This document shows positions 48,901 to 56,778 of a stretch of 64,000 bases of DNA, piece by piece. Positions within the stretch are counted from its first letter, which is position 1. Each line of letters begins with the position of its first letter. Origin of the DNA: Enchytraeus crypticus (Eukaryota > Annelida > Clitellata > Enchytraeida > Enchytraeidae); contig CAJHZI010000649.1 in assembly GCA_905160935.1 (NCBI GenBank), positions 3,352,001-3,416,000 on the forward strand. Direction: 5' to 3'. The position numbers and the translations under genes are program-made. A model generated the notes under the pieces. It was not told where the DNA came from and searched no databases. It worked only from the letters and a program-made list of their open reading frames with translations.

Positions 48901-49487
48901 CAAATATTATGGAAAAAGGTAGTCACATATTTTCTTTACGGCAATTTAAGAACGAACACAACTAGCATTGCGATTCATTAGTTTTCAAGTAACGATAGTA
49001 ACGATTATGTAACAGCACAGGATTGTTTAGCATGTCTTGTTTTTAGCATTCAATGGCATTCATTCCATGACAATTCAGCGTTGAGTATAAAAAAATAGTT
49101 AACTGCACTGTTAGCGACCTCGGATTGCACCGCTATAGATCTCGTTTCTCTTCGGTCTATGATTTTGCTAAAGCGTTCTGGTGGAGTAAGTCTGCTTGTA
49201 AATGCATACACCACTAGGACGGCTCTTGCAATGTTCTCTTTTGAGGAAATGTAAAAAAAATTCATTTTATAATATTTGTTTCCGTGTTGTAATTAAACAG
49301 CAACAAAAAAGAGGTTACCTATTGTTCATGAGGAAGTAATCTCTATGTCTGCCCAAGCAGGAACCTTTTCCTTGGATACCGTTTCCGCTAATCCAGATTT
49401 CACCCAGTCCGTGTTGCGTCCATAGACCTCTCCAGCCCAACGGCATGACACAACCTTCCACTGCCTCTCCATCTGGTGTTAAATGTT
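34164..49487 (-). CDS. Secreted cysteine-rich protein with DUF7042-7045-like modules
   Basis: Twelve minus-strand exons join in phase to 481 codons including the stop (one more base comes from an upstream exon). Function is not known. Three kinds of evidence point to one extracellular family of uncharacterised invertebrate proteins. First, GCVMPLGWRGLWTQHGLGEI with GSC..HRDYFLM, then CLLFIKRHANVLQYKESYC, looks like a DUF7044-type module. Second, CQDV..RCLATWRDGSENYL, then CVMYD..SADSTCQGLRSPTEG, looks like the 7043/7045-type pair. Third, SASWSNVATQYAIARS recurs in the same family. The last exon carries a hydrophobic stretch (ATSFIIPILTALYSL) that could be a membrane span or GPI signal. A secretion signal exon lies upstream at 53.3 kb. 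Family assignment is from memory of motif patterns, not from a search. Confidence 0.75.
34727..35290 (-). mobile_element. LINE fragment, C-terminal part of reverse transcriptase ORF
   Basis: Minus strand, in the last intron of the secreted-protein gene. The translation contains RRKFFAIVNTILNKAKSCNA, SHCLSILLYCIES, LNSWWNSIYRTLFGYNKWES and VKELIHNLGRIDLKSSVQLR. These are the thumb and C-terminal motifs of non-LTR retrotransposon polymerases (WN-x-(V/I)-(Y/F)-R-K-(I/L)-FG). At least one internal stop is present and the catalytic YADD region is missing, so it is a dead 5'-truncated copy. It ends with an open C-terminus of about 87 codons. Confidence 0.75.
35394..35499 (-). CDS. Exon, two-Cys segment
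   Basis: 106 bases, acceptor gattatacctgcag, donor gtaagc. It reads EIRNGTAVVQTLPVYNCSSS, then LKVDCAKRYEFKHTS, with two sequons (NGT, NCS). Starts in phase 0 and leaves one base for the last exon, as needed. Confidence 0.7.
35772..35892 (-). repeat. tRNA-like SINE family R2 copy
   Basis: Minus strand, full length, from the gctggagccagtggcga start to the gttaac end. It creates most of a spurious 83-codon plus-strand frame at 35657-35908. Intron of the secreted-protein gene. Confidence 0.75.
36295..36371 (-). CDS. Exon, SW..VATQYAIA motif
   Basis: 77 bases, acceptor aacctgtgaag, consensus donor gtaagt. It reads SWSNVATQYAIARSLGSDVT and then SFLIV. The SW-x4-TQYAIAR pattern resembles the segment after the third module in related proteins. 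The acceptor has a poor pyrimidine run. Confidence 0.68.
36806..36868 (+). repeat. R2 3' fragment
   Basis: Only the last 60 bases of R2 (ctgtcactgacatcgctttc, then gaaactgacattaac), directly after a GA-rich simple repeat at 36726-36795. Confidence 0.65.
37062..37220 (-). CDS. Exon, third Cys module
   Basis: 159 bases, acceptor catgatttcag, donor gtaaaa. It reads EAGSSVQSLDCPERGVYSTK, then GSGEAGAVFSLLQIGCHHSN, then NIYLHLSDSHKS. Phase fits both neighbours. Confidence 0.75.
37992..38090 (-). CDS. Exon with N-glycosylation-type sites
   Basis: 99 bases, acceptor ggttttatag, donor gttagt. It reads NDEYDGKNFEASTFNMSANL, then NFSINGTADIYL, with three N-x-S/T sequons (NMS, NFS, NGT), in keeping with an extracellular protein. 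Confidence 0.65.
38408..38464 (-). CDS. Short linking exon
   Basis: 57 bases, acceptor gcagcctatcag, donor gttagt. It encodes MEWYRITRVRDNVMQFIK. Other acceptors a few bases upstream give a stop in the required phase. No motif of its own; supported by phase on both sides. Confidence 0.6.
38564..38869 (-). mobile_element. LINE fragment whose 3' end matches SINE family R1
   Basis: A 101-codon minus-strand frame reads RLRWYGHIERKADEDVVKRV, then WREELDVKLERDRSQLTW, the usual tail after the polymerase domain of endonuclease-type LINEs. It ends [25 protein letters not shown] plus Arg codons. The DNA coding that end also forms the 3' third of every full R1 SINE in this window. 5'-truncated. Confidence 0.78.
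38870..41184 (-). other. Intron of the secreted-protein gene
   Basis: A full R1 copy at 39868-40182; otherwise plain AT-rich DNA. The 68-codon minus frame at 39646 is not recognised. Confidence 0.55.
39868..40182 (-). repeat. SINE family R1 copy, full length
   Basis: Minus strand; (ATC)n tail at the left, head ending caacccggacacaacacagg at the right. One of the best preserved copies, so probably among the youngest. Intron of the secreted-protein gene. Confidence 0.8.
41185..41293 (-). CDS. Exon, STCQGLRSPTEG motif
   Basis: 109 bases, acceptor cgtttatgtag, donor gttgaa. It reads MYDTHGTQILLSMSADSTCQ, then GLRSPTEGPVTMELTE. It continues the previous exon in phase, and C-x-GL-x-SP-x-EG is the family pattern after the RC-x-M-Y motif. 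The donor is weak; the phase match makes it likely. Confidence 0.78.
41697..41945 (+). repeat. tRNA-like SINE family R3 copy
   Basis: Contains gtgttcgaatccccgccgca (B box), then ttcactgaactggttctacg, and the same atcaacatagttgat end. Intron of the secreted-protein gene. Confidence 0.72.
42036..42246. repeat. 20-bp minisatellite, about 10 units
   Basis: Unit like cctcaagttaccggctcagc, alternating with tactggcttag. GC content is higher than in the intron around it. Confidence 0.9.
42484..42584 (-). CDS. Exon, CLATWRDGS motif
   Basis: 101 bases, acceptor cttgtgcgccag, donor gtgagt. It reads MRMRCLATWRDGSENYLYVM, then MTDQDGYSMNRCV. The C-L-A-T-W-x-D-G-S motif is the clearest family mark in this gene. 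Confidence 0.82.
42874..43050 (-). CDS. Exon, start of second Cys module
   Basis: 177 bases, acceptor tactttcttgtag. It reads AARPTPCPIHSELYQISYNN, then NMNGYCSSADSRANKCADSS, then QFHLHFSRCQDV. The C...CSS.SR..KC.....F.RCQDV pattern is family-like. The donor needed for phase (gttcct) is weak; a gtaaat 13 bases earlier is stronger but breaks the frame. Confidence 0.72.
44375..44500 (-). mobile_element. LINE 3' end fragment
   Basis: Short minus-strand piece coding for MKRKTEDREEWRLYIPWS, the same C-terminus as the LINE at 60.3 kb. Intron of the secreted-protein gene. Confidence 0.6.
44936..45234 (-). repeat. SINE family R1 copy
   Basis: Minus strand, full length with a short tail. The head end is doubled (a second gaacacaacacgggaaac after the first). 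Intron of the secreted-protein gene. Confidence 0.75.
45728..45832. repeat. 14-bp tandem repeat, unit cgttataaactaaa
   Basis: About seven units, ending in a decayed R2-like piece (cttcaaatcctgggatcgct) at 45834-45890. Confidence 0.8.
46190..46312 (-). repeat. tRNA-like SINE family R2 copy
   Basis: Minus strand, full length, with small insertions around the B box region. Intron of the secreted-protein gene. Confidence 0.72.
46586..46675 (-). CDS. Exon completing the first Cys module
   Basis: 90 bases, acceptor gtgttatatgcag, donor gtaaat. It reads YCVADQGLAVPFSQCGEIRA and then ETPLHTLVK, so the preceding exon runs on as KES-YC. An acceptor 20 bases upstream would bring in a stop in this phase. 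Confidence 0.72.
47145..47260. repeat. Tandem repeat, unit about 22 bp (agtgatattacccattagaa)
   Basis: Four imperfect units after a short tagtagatagtag run. A further tandem (aaactagcatctaatcaac, about 40 bp) is at 46800-46905. Confidence 0.7.
48095..48162 (-). CDS. Exon, C..C and NVLQYKES motif
   Basis: 68 bases, acceptor tattttccactag, donor gtaagt. It reads LNGCLSCLLFIKRHANVLQY followed by KE and a split Ser. In the related invertebrate proteins a C-x2-C motif is followed by a H-x-NVLQY segment, as here. Phases fit both neighbours. Confidence 0.8.
48519..48758 (+). repeat. Two 3'-end fragments of R1
   Basis: Two short pieces (48519-48570 and 48715-48758), each with ccta gttaaactgggatt-type sequence and a GAT-rich tail, separated by AT-rich DNA. 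Only the LINE-like 3' end is present in both, so these may be very short LINE insertions rather than SINEs. Confidence 0.6.
49319..49487 (-). CDS. Exon, DUF7044-like module (Trp/Cys-rich)
   Basis: Acceptor cactgtgcgcag, donor gtaacc. It encodes HLTPDGEAVEGCVMPLGWRG, then LWTQHGLGEIWISGNGIQGK, then GSCLGRHRDYFLMNN. The Cys-x3-GW-x-G-x-W start and the GSC...D-x-FLM end match the extracellular module pattern. Confidence 0.78.
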
Positions 49488-51116
49488 CTGCGCACAGTGA
49501 AATAATGGTCAAAATAACGATAGCAACAATAATGAAACAGCACAGGATTTTTAGAATGTGTCTTTATCCATGACAAAGCGTTGGATATAAAGAAATAGTT
49601 GACTGCACCGCTGACATTAAAATGACATAACTGAATATGTCTTCCTTTTAATGACTCAAATGTCTGGGTCAGCTCAAATTATTATAGTATTTACCTAATG
49701 TAGGCAAAGGCACAATAATAGTAACAATCGAAAAACTACAAAGATTTAGAATTTTTCTGCATTTACTACAGGCCATGCGAGCAGATTCAATTTATTACGC
49801 CAAACCTATCAGACGAAATTAATTTATTTAACTGTTAAAAGAAATACAGTGCAAACATTCTATCTCACTTTATTGAGTCTACCCTTTCAGCTCGCCACAG
49901 CAAGCAGACTCGGATCATAATTGATCGCCTCAGGCAAAACACAATCGAGCACTTTGAAAGTTGCAGACTCCTGTAAAGCGTATATACAGTTTATACGCAC
50001 AGACCTCCGTGCAAAACTGATAAACTTTATCTAAATAAAGTTTGATTGATCTCCTCCGTACGAATTTGTTCTTGGTCACAATTTATTAAACTGAAACTGT
50101 ACCTGCAACTTGTGTAAGTGCAAAGTGCATTTGAAACTAATATATAATAAGAATGTGCTATAGGCTATTCGTTTTATTTAGATGCTACAGTGTATTTTAA
50201 TATTTGATAACCAACAAGAAATGATGAAAGGTTTGATTATATACTGGTGCATAAAGTACTACTGAAACACTGGTAGATAGAGTGAAGCGTTCTATGAAAG
50301 GAAACAAAACTTTAAACTTTAAGTTTTGCAGGGTATAGAATTTAATAATATCCTATTATCTTTATATTTCTTACAGAGATGGTACTGCATCTAGTTGAGT
50401 AGGCCTATCAATAGAATTTTAAAAAGTTTTCCATTAGGATAACATGAGGCGGGCCTAGGCCCATAATGAACGAGTAGGAAGTTCGCAGAAGATTTCAACT
50501 TTCTTGCGAAAAACAACTCATAAAAACTCTTAAACAAACTAAAACGCTCGTTACCACCCTAGACTCTCTGTTCTTCAACGATTTTAAAGTGTAAACGTAA
50601 TGTATTTAGGCCTCCTATAAAATCACCAAATGAAGATGACCTTAGAACAAGTTTGATTTTCATTTAAACATTTACTAGCTCCCTGTAGTTTTCCCAATCA
50701 AAATCTGCTAGACTTTCCGCTTAAGATGCAATTTGGATTATGCTGAATTTTCAAAAGGAAGAATTGTCTAATGCGAATAAAATCTGCGAAGTCGAACGCA
50801 CTAGATTTTATGTTAGTGACATGGAAACTAAGATGACATTAAACTTGGCTTAGCTTATAAAATTCATAATTTTCATATTTGATTAATTATGTCTCCCTCA
50901 AATAGCATTAAAATTTACCATCAATCGATGTGAATCAACCACACATTTATCTTTGCTTGCACATTTTAAATATGTGCAAGGCGATGTCGGTAAGTTATTC
51001 GACCGCGTATCAGTATTTGCGGGATTCAAATCCTGAGCTCGCCCGTCAGTGACATCGCTTTCGAGTGAAGAAACTGACGTTAACATTAGCTTTATTAGCT
51101 TCTTTATTTTACATAC
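49488..51116 (-). other. Intron or intergenic gap upstream of the main secreted-protein exons
   Basis: Mostly plain AT-rich DNA with one R2 copy. A stretch at 49880-50040 (gctcgccacagcaagcagac) looks like part of a further dispersed repeat. An undetected exon that would repair the phase break between 51117 and 49487 may lie here. Confidence 0.5.
50977..51088 (+). repeat. tRNA-like SINE family R2 copy
   Basis: Plus strand, starts at gcgatgtcggtaag; B box gggattcaaatcc. It lies directly downstream (in minus-gene sense) of the stop at 51104. The open frame at 50898-51086 is this repeat. Confidence 0.74.
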
Positions 51117-51321
51117 AGTATGTCGAACATCGATGAGATCTTAAGATGCAGGAGAAGCGCATCTTCCGCGAATGTTTGACTAGGCCACTGTGGATCACGT
51201 GACTCATCGTCTGGACTCAGGCAGATTTCATTCATATTTATTTTGTCACCCTGTGACCACAGTCCGTACGGCAGCGCGTGACAGACAAGCGTCAAACCAA
51301 TTTTCACGCACCGGCTGAGAT
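51117..51321 (-). CDS. Exon 2 of secreted protein, or last exon of a short secreted product
   Basis: Acceptor ggactaacag. It joins the signal peptide exon in phase and reads LSRCVKIGLTLVCHALPYGL, then WSQGDKINMNEICLSPDDES. The best donor (gtatgt) ends it after two bases of a codon, which does not fit the next recognised exon (49319-49487, which needs one base carried over). Either an intermediate exon is missed, or a weaker donor near 51199 (gtgatc) is used. Otherwise the frame runs to its stop at 51104, where AATAAA motifs directly follow. See the finding on this. Confidence 0.5.
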
Positions 51322-52535
51322 CTGTTAGTCCGTAATTCTATCCCGACCAGCGAGAGGTGATCAAATGACAGGAGAGCTTTTCCATGCGTAATGCACATTT
51401 CAGTTTGTACTAAAAATTAAGTAAATTAAAGTATAAACCGAACGCATTTAATAAATATATAATTTAAAATTACTGGAAATGCCTCACAGGAAAAATGAAA
51501 TTAACCGAAAACGGAGTAAGCCATCTAATTTTTATCAACATAACGCCAAGGCGATTGCAACTAAATTTTAACCGAGCGTCTTAGATTTCGCTAAACCCTT
51601 ACAAAACATACAGTGTATGGGATGAAATAAAAAAGTGCACAATACACACACGATAACGTAACTATAAATACTTTAGTTAATATATTCATTAAATTAATGT
51701 CGACTTTCGAATTAAATTTCTGTCAATAACTTCAAACATGGCGAAGGACATTCGCTTCCGCTATTTAAAAACTCCACAATCCAGGCAGCAACTAATCAGA
51801 TCACCGTGCATTCAACAACGGTGTGTGCATTCAACACCGGTTTCGACAAATATACAAACATTGTGGTATTCCGCAGAGATACTTCCACTCGCTATAGTCC
51901 TCGTGCATAGCTCAGGCAACAAAACCAGCGCTAAAAATTATCAATTAAATTCTTGAGTTGGAAACTTTATCGTCGGTTTTTACTACGATAGTTTCAACAA
52001 AATAGGTAACCATAACCATATAAAGCATGTAATTAATTTTGATACTACTATTCATGCAAAACAAAAAGAATCAGTAAGTTGAGTCTTATCGACTCTCCTG
52101 CAGAAAGCGGACGTTGGGAAATCAATAATTGCCATAGAAATGACGAACCGGGGGATGAGGACCCATCTGAAACGGCTGGATACTGACAAACAATTAGATT
52201 GACGGACGAAAACTGATAAAGGAGAACGGACGGACAATGTAAATTGAACTGTATCCAGAAAGAGAGGCGAGAAAACAAAGCACTAAGGAGCCCAGAAGCA
52301 GATGTGCAAACATTAAAAAGTTGACTCGAAGAGGATCTTAAACATATTACAGTCTATGTCTACAAACAGTCTGACAACTAGTTACAGTGAGTTGTCGTTT
52401 TGTCAGATAATTTCATAGTAGGCCTATCGTAGGTGTAGCAGGCTAAAATAGGATAGCACATTTAGCGTTGTTAACAGTAATCTCGACATTTTCCCAGGGC
52501 ATGACGGACGCGCTGTAGTCCTACGCCTGTGCGAG

Positions 52536-52640
52536 ACTCTGAGAGACTCTGAGAGACTCTACTAGAGTCTGATAGACTCTGAGAGTCTATCAGAGTCTCT
52601 AATAGACTCTGAGAGACTCTGATAGACTCTGAGAGACTCT
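52536..52640. repeat. 10-bp repeat gagagactct with an inverted section
   Basis: About ten units; the middle part switches strand, so that tagactctgagagtcta forms a palindrome. Intron between the signal peptide exon and exon 2 of the secreted gene. Confidence 0.85.
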
Positions 52641-53240
52641 TAAAAATTCAGGCGATCACTTTGAGCATCAGTTACAATAAGTAACTAACAATGGTTCAGT
52701 ATAAAACTAACAATAGTAACTTAAGAACGGCTCATTTCATAGCCAATATTAATCAAATCAAGCAGGCATAAGTTGCGTGAGTAAACAATGTGGGCTAGTA
52801 GCACGTATTTTTTACATCTATAAAGTTATCCATGTATATGCACACTGTTGCACAGCTGCCATTTTAAGAACGCCTGAATTTTGGTACATGAACCCCAAAC
52901 GCTATAGCTTCATAATCGTTGTGGATTACATCACCAAATTGTTACATTTTTTATTCCATGCGTGTCTTTAATTAAATATGAAATTTGGTCAAACTTACTT
53001 TTCAAGCCGGAGGTATTAACTTTCAAACTTGTCTCATATATACCGGCCACTGTGTTTATTTATAAAAACAAGGATATTAGCACTAAAACGAGTTTAAGTA
53101 ACTATGTATAATTACAGAAGAACAAGCAAGGCATAAAAATAATTCTTAATTTAATGTATAGTTTAAGAGATAGACTCTGTAATTAGTAGTGTCAATTTAA
53201 ACAGAATAACAAATTAACAATTCAGTCATATATAACTTAC

Positions 53241-53295
53241 CGAATGAGATTTCGCAGAAAATTAGAAGCAGAACTGATGTACAAATTCGCATCAT
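53241..53295 (-). CDS. Signal peptide exon
   Basis: Starts with two adjacent ATGs and reads MMRICTSVLLLIFCEISF, a typical short signal peptide, ending after one base of a codon at a consensus gtaagt donor. Its phase fits the exon at 51117-51321. Presumed first coding exon of the secreted cysteine-rich gene, or of a separate short gene. Confidence 0.65.
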
Positions 53296-53658
53296 TCTTT
53301 TTTCGTAATAATATAAAGCTTGTAATTTTATATCAGACGCATTATCCAAAACAAACCTACGCGTTTAAGATTCGTATAAGCATAATCATAACATTGTTTA
53401 ATTCGCAATTCTCATACGTTTAATAGTAAATTGTTCTGTTGCTTTGCTCATGCGTCGTCGATTCTGTCCGTTCGAGTGAGACAGCGCGCGAATGAGAGTA
53501 GCTGCTGAGGCTTGATCAGCCTGGATGCTTGTAAATACGTGCAGGTCAAGTGATTAGTTGTCCATTCTCAGCACTTTTAAACTATGCAATAGACTTATTA
53601 AAGATCTCCTTTACGAATTTAAGTTATTTAACCATACGAGTAAATATGGTCTACGTCT

Positions 53659-53785
53659 TTGGCTGGAGCCAGTGGTGACGTCGGTAAGATACTCGACTGC
53701 GTATCAGTATGTGCGAGATTCAAATCCTGGGCTCGACCGTCACTGACATCGCTTTCGAGTGAGGAAACTGACGTTAACCTTAGCT
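53659..53785 (+). repeat. tRNA-like SINE family R2 copy, full length
   Basis: Plus strand, from ggctggagccagtggtgacg to actgacgttaaccttagc, with A-box-like gtgacgtcggtaag and B box agattcaaatcc. Best plus-strand example. It lies about 360 bases upstream of the signal peptide exon. Confidence 0.78.
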
Positions 53786-54145
53786 TTACCATCTTTGCTT
53801 TATAACGAATTACACACAAATGAAAATTGGCAAGACGTCGATCGGTATTTGATGGCTCTAATCTACTGAATAGTCATCATTCCGAAGTAGAAATTTATTA
53901 TCCGCATTCAACATTTTTTGGAGATCAACTTTGATAAGTAATTTTCAACTAACAGTAAAATTCATCACTAAAGTTGCTGAAAGAGTGTTTGTGATTGCCT
54001 GATCAATTAGGCCCATTGTTCTGTATCACATCTGTACCTCTGAATCATATAATGACTAACGACAGGTATAGGCCTACATTTCTTAATAAATACAATTTAT
54101 ACAAATAATTCTCCGTGAGTTTGGAATTGAAAATTATGGCATTAA

Positions 54146-54173
54146 CTGTCCAAGTAACTTATTACTTGGACAG
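54146..54173. repeat. Exact inverted repeat, 12-bp arms
   Basis: Arms ctgtccaagtaa and reverse complement, loop ctta. Intergenic. Confidence 0.9.
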
Positions 54174-54829
54174 GCGTTCCTGTTATATTCGAAATAAGTC
54201 TAATAGAAGCCTACTAGAAGAATGAATTTTAATAAGACTTTAGAATGATTATAGCTAGTGTAAAATTCTTAAACACTTAACCAATACGGCTAGGCTGTTA
54301 GTGGCGAAGTAGGTTAACCGAATATTGTGGATAACTTGCATATTAATTGCCGCATTAACTACTGAGTGAAAATTAATATCCACAAAACCAATGTGATTTG
54401 AGTTTCTAGAAAGGGAGAAGTCGATAAAGAAATAGACGGTAAAAAATTAGAACAGGTATTTCAGATATTTGCATTGGCTAAAGTGGGGGGACGCAGTGGA
54501 ACTCAGTTCCCCTAGCTCTTAATTTTTTTGTGGTTCGTGCCCCTGATAGTTGCCCATATTAGATACTAGGTGATCGGTAAATGGCCTAGATTATAATGTG
54601 CCCGAAAAATTCCGATCGTTTCCCTACAGCTCTCAATTCCCACTTTAACCATCGGATATTTAGGAACGCGATAACAGAAGATGGGAAATGTGAAACAGAA
54701 ATAAAATGTAGAATTGCTTAAGCACAATAGGCCTTCAGCAAGAGGAAAGTACTACTAACAAAAAGTGTGAAGAAATCCACGAAGATAAAGTGTGTTAGGA
54801 CTTTAGTGTGCTAAAGCCCTAACAATCCA

Positions 54830-55255
54830 CGACCTAAGTCCAAAGACCACGCTACTGTACGGTTGTGAAACATGGACGTTAAGAAAGGAGGATATCAGGA
54901 AACTGGAAGCATTCGAAATGTAGGTATGAAGAAAAATGGATAAGATCAAATGGAGTGACAAATAACGATCGAAGAAGTGCTAAATAAGGTGGACACAAAT
55001 AGACAATTGATAAATATCATACGGAATAGAAAGAAGAACTGGATGAGTCATGTCCTGAGAGGGAATGGTATACTAAAGATGAAGTTGAAGGATGAGTGGA
55101 AAAAGGTAAGAGGAAGACCGAGACTTGAGATACTGGATCATGGATGATTTGGTAACTAATTCGCATCTTGATGAGGAGAAAAGCAGAGGATAGAAATATG
55201 TGGAAGAGTTATATGCTATGGACTGGCAAATAGGCAGTGCACTAAGAGAGAGGTT
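54830..55255 (+). mobile_element. Degenerate LINE 3' end (tail shared with SINE family R4)
   Basis: Frameshifted plus-strand remnant: LLYGCETWTLRKEDIRKLEA, then NRQLINIIRNRKKNWMSHVL RGNG, then KVRGRPRLEILD, and WKSY near the 3' end, the standard LINE C-terminal order. It closes with gcagtgcactaagagagag, the same 3' end as R4 elements. Broken by stops and frameshifts. Lies between ING3 and the secreted-protein gene. Confidence 0.75.
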
Positions 55256-55321
55256 GCTCTAAAGTTTGGACATTACATTGCATATTTTATAGCCTGATAA
55301 TTAAACTGGTCAATTTTTATC

Positions 55322-55560
55322 TCAATGCACGTCTCGTACCAGGCAACTAAGCACGAACTGAGGGAGGCAACGGAAAACCACCCCAGAAGCCAAACATTTC
55401 CCAAGCTAATGTATATGCTTCATAAATTTGAGGATAAGGCACAGCCTTTCGTGAAGGGATTAACTCATTAGTGGATGGAATACTCTTACGGATCGCGAAA
55501 GCAGAATGTGAGTAGGAATATGAACCTGGGATCTGCCACTTGGCAGAATACTAGAGAGTG
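55322..55560 (+). repeat. SINE family R4 copy
   Basis: Contains tgcacgtctcgtaccaggca, then aaccaccccagaagccaaac, and ends gccacttggcagaatactag. It follows the LINE remnant at 54.8-55.2 kb. Intergenic. Confidence 0.68.
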
Positions 55561-56427
55561 TGTGTTTTGACCCTGTGATGCTTTTTATTAGTGCATTTTA
55601 TTGTTTGTCGTTCGTTTTTCTGTAATTGTTGTAAAGTATAGAGATAATTCGTATGACGTACTCCATTAAACATAAGTTTTTTCAGTTGTTTAGCCTGAAG
55701 ATTTGGTGTTGAAACATTAGCGACGTCTGGTGACATGTTCTGGTTTCTCGAGCTGTTTGTAAAGACGATTTCTTGTTGTTAACAAAATTACTAGACAGCT
55801 CACTTTCTTGAAACCTACGTTAAGTCCAACGGGGTAAATGTTTCGGTTTGCTTAGTTGCTCCTTTAGATTTTGAATAGGTAAAGAACCACTTTAAATCTT
55901 TCTTAAAAATACGTTTAAACTCGACTCATAAACAGCGTAGCTCAGGATCAATTCACAAAATTCCTAAAACCTTAAATTATATTTTATTTTTATTTACTTT
56001 TAACGCAAAAGGTCAAACTCCTAAGCAAATTCGACAAAGAACAATTTTACAGACTACTAGAAATCTTAAATTACAGAATGCACTGCTTTTATTTCTATTT
56101 CATGAAAACACTTTATTAGTCGATGAATTTAAAGCACACAACATTTTAAATTCATAGACACCTACACGTATTTACCTGCAAGAGTGAAATCGTAACAGAC
56201 AGGCATGACAAAGACTTCAGTACATACGAAACAAACAAAGGATTTTCTTCATCCTACCATTTTGTATCGCCTAACAGTCGAGCAACAAGCAAATATGTTA
56301 ACACTTCTATTGTCATACAATTGGCTTGGAATAAAAATAGAGTTTATAATTTATGTTGTGCATAACCACAATGATTTAAAGCAATGCACTGTCTCATATA
56401 TATTGCAACTGCATGACTAAGTTCTTA

Positions 56428-56465
56428 TTTTAATTCGAAAAACTCATGAGTTTTTCGAATTAAAA
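56428..56465. repeat. Perfect 38-bp palindrome
   Basis: Two 19-base arms (left arm ttttaattcgaaaaactca) with no spacer. Just downstream of ING3's 3' end. Next to a second palindrome 8 bases away. Confidence 0.95.
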
Positions 56466-56473
56466 GTATGATT

Positions 56474-56513
56474 TATGTGTGTTTGATAATGCAGGCATTA
56501 TCAAACACACATA
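56474..56513. repeat. Perfect inverted repeat, 19-bp arms, 2-base spacer
   Basis: Left arm tatgtgtgtttgataatgc, spacer ag, then the exact reverse complement. Unrelated in sequence to the palindrome at 56428. Confidence 0.95.
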
Positions 56514-56631
56514 TCCGGACACTGTTTGAAGTTTAATAGCTTAAGATATAAAGCCTCATTTCGCAGATAGACTATCTTGAAAATGTCTTACATCTCAAAT
56601 AATAGTAACAGTTATAGAAATATTAAATCAA

Positions 56632-56637
56632 TTTATT
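56632..56637 (-). terminator. Poly(A) signal of ING3
   Basis: AATAAA on the minus strand, about 31 bases after the ING3 stop. Close spacing to a firmly placed stop makes this more believable than the other AATAAA hexamers here. Confidence 0.55.
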
Positions 56638-56667
56638 AAATCAGTGTTCATTTTCTGTTGAATTCTG

Positions 56668-56778
56668 TTACTTTCGTCCCCTTCGTTTCATCGAGGTAAT
56701 ACAGCGAGGACAGTACCATTTACCACGAGGCGCCTGATGCAGTCCCACACACCCGTAGTGAAACCACTCCAACGGGCA
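56668..56778 (-). CDS. ING3: ING3 last exon, second half of PHD finger
   Basis: 37 codons including the TAA; acceptor gttcattgcag. It reads [20 protein letters not shown], then [16 protein letters not shown]. It supplies the remaining five zinc ligands and the cage Trp of E-W-F-H. Confidence 0.95.
   Translation of the reverse strand, partial: CPLEWFHYGCVGLHQAPRGKWYCPRCITSMKRRGRK

Larger units (their letters stand above)
53296..56631. other. Intergenic region between ING3 and the secreted-protein gene
   Basis: Should hold the promoter of the secreted-protein gene, but no TATA box or other element can be singled out. It contains an R2 copy, an exact inverted repeat, the LINE remnant, an R4 copy and the two palindromes near ING3's 3' end. 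No coding exon recognised. Confidence 0.6.

Noticed and set aside
49880..50040. Minus-strand ...KVLDCVLPEAINYDPSLL as a possible exon
   Set aside because: No phase fit to neighbouring exons, and the stretch looks like a dispersed repeat; not enough to call.
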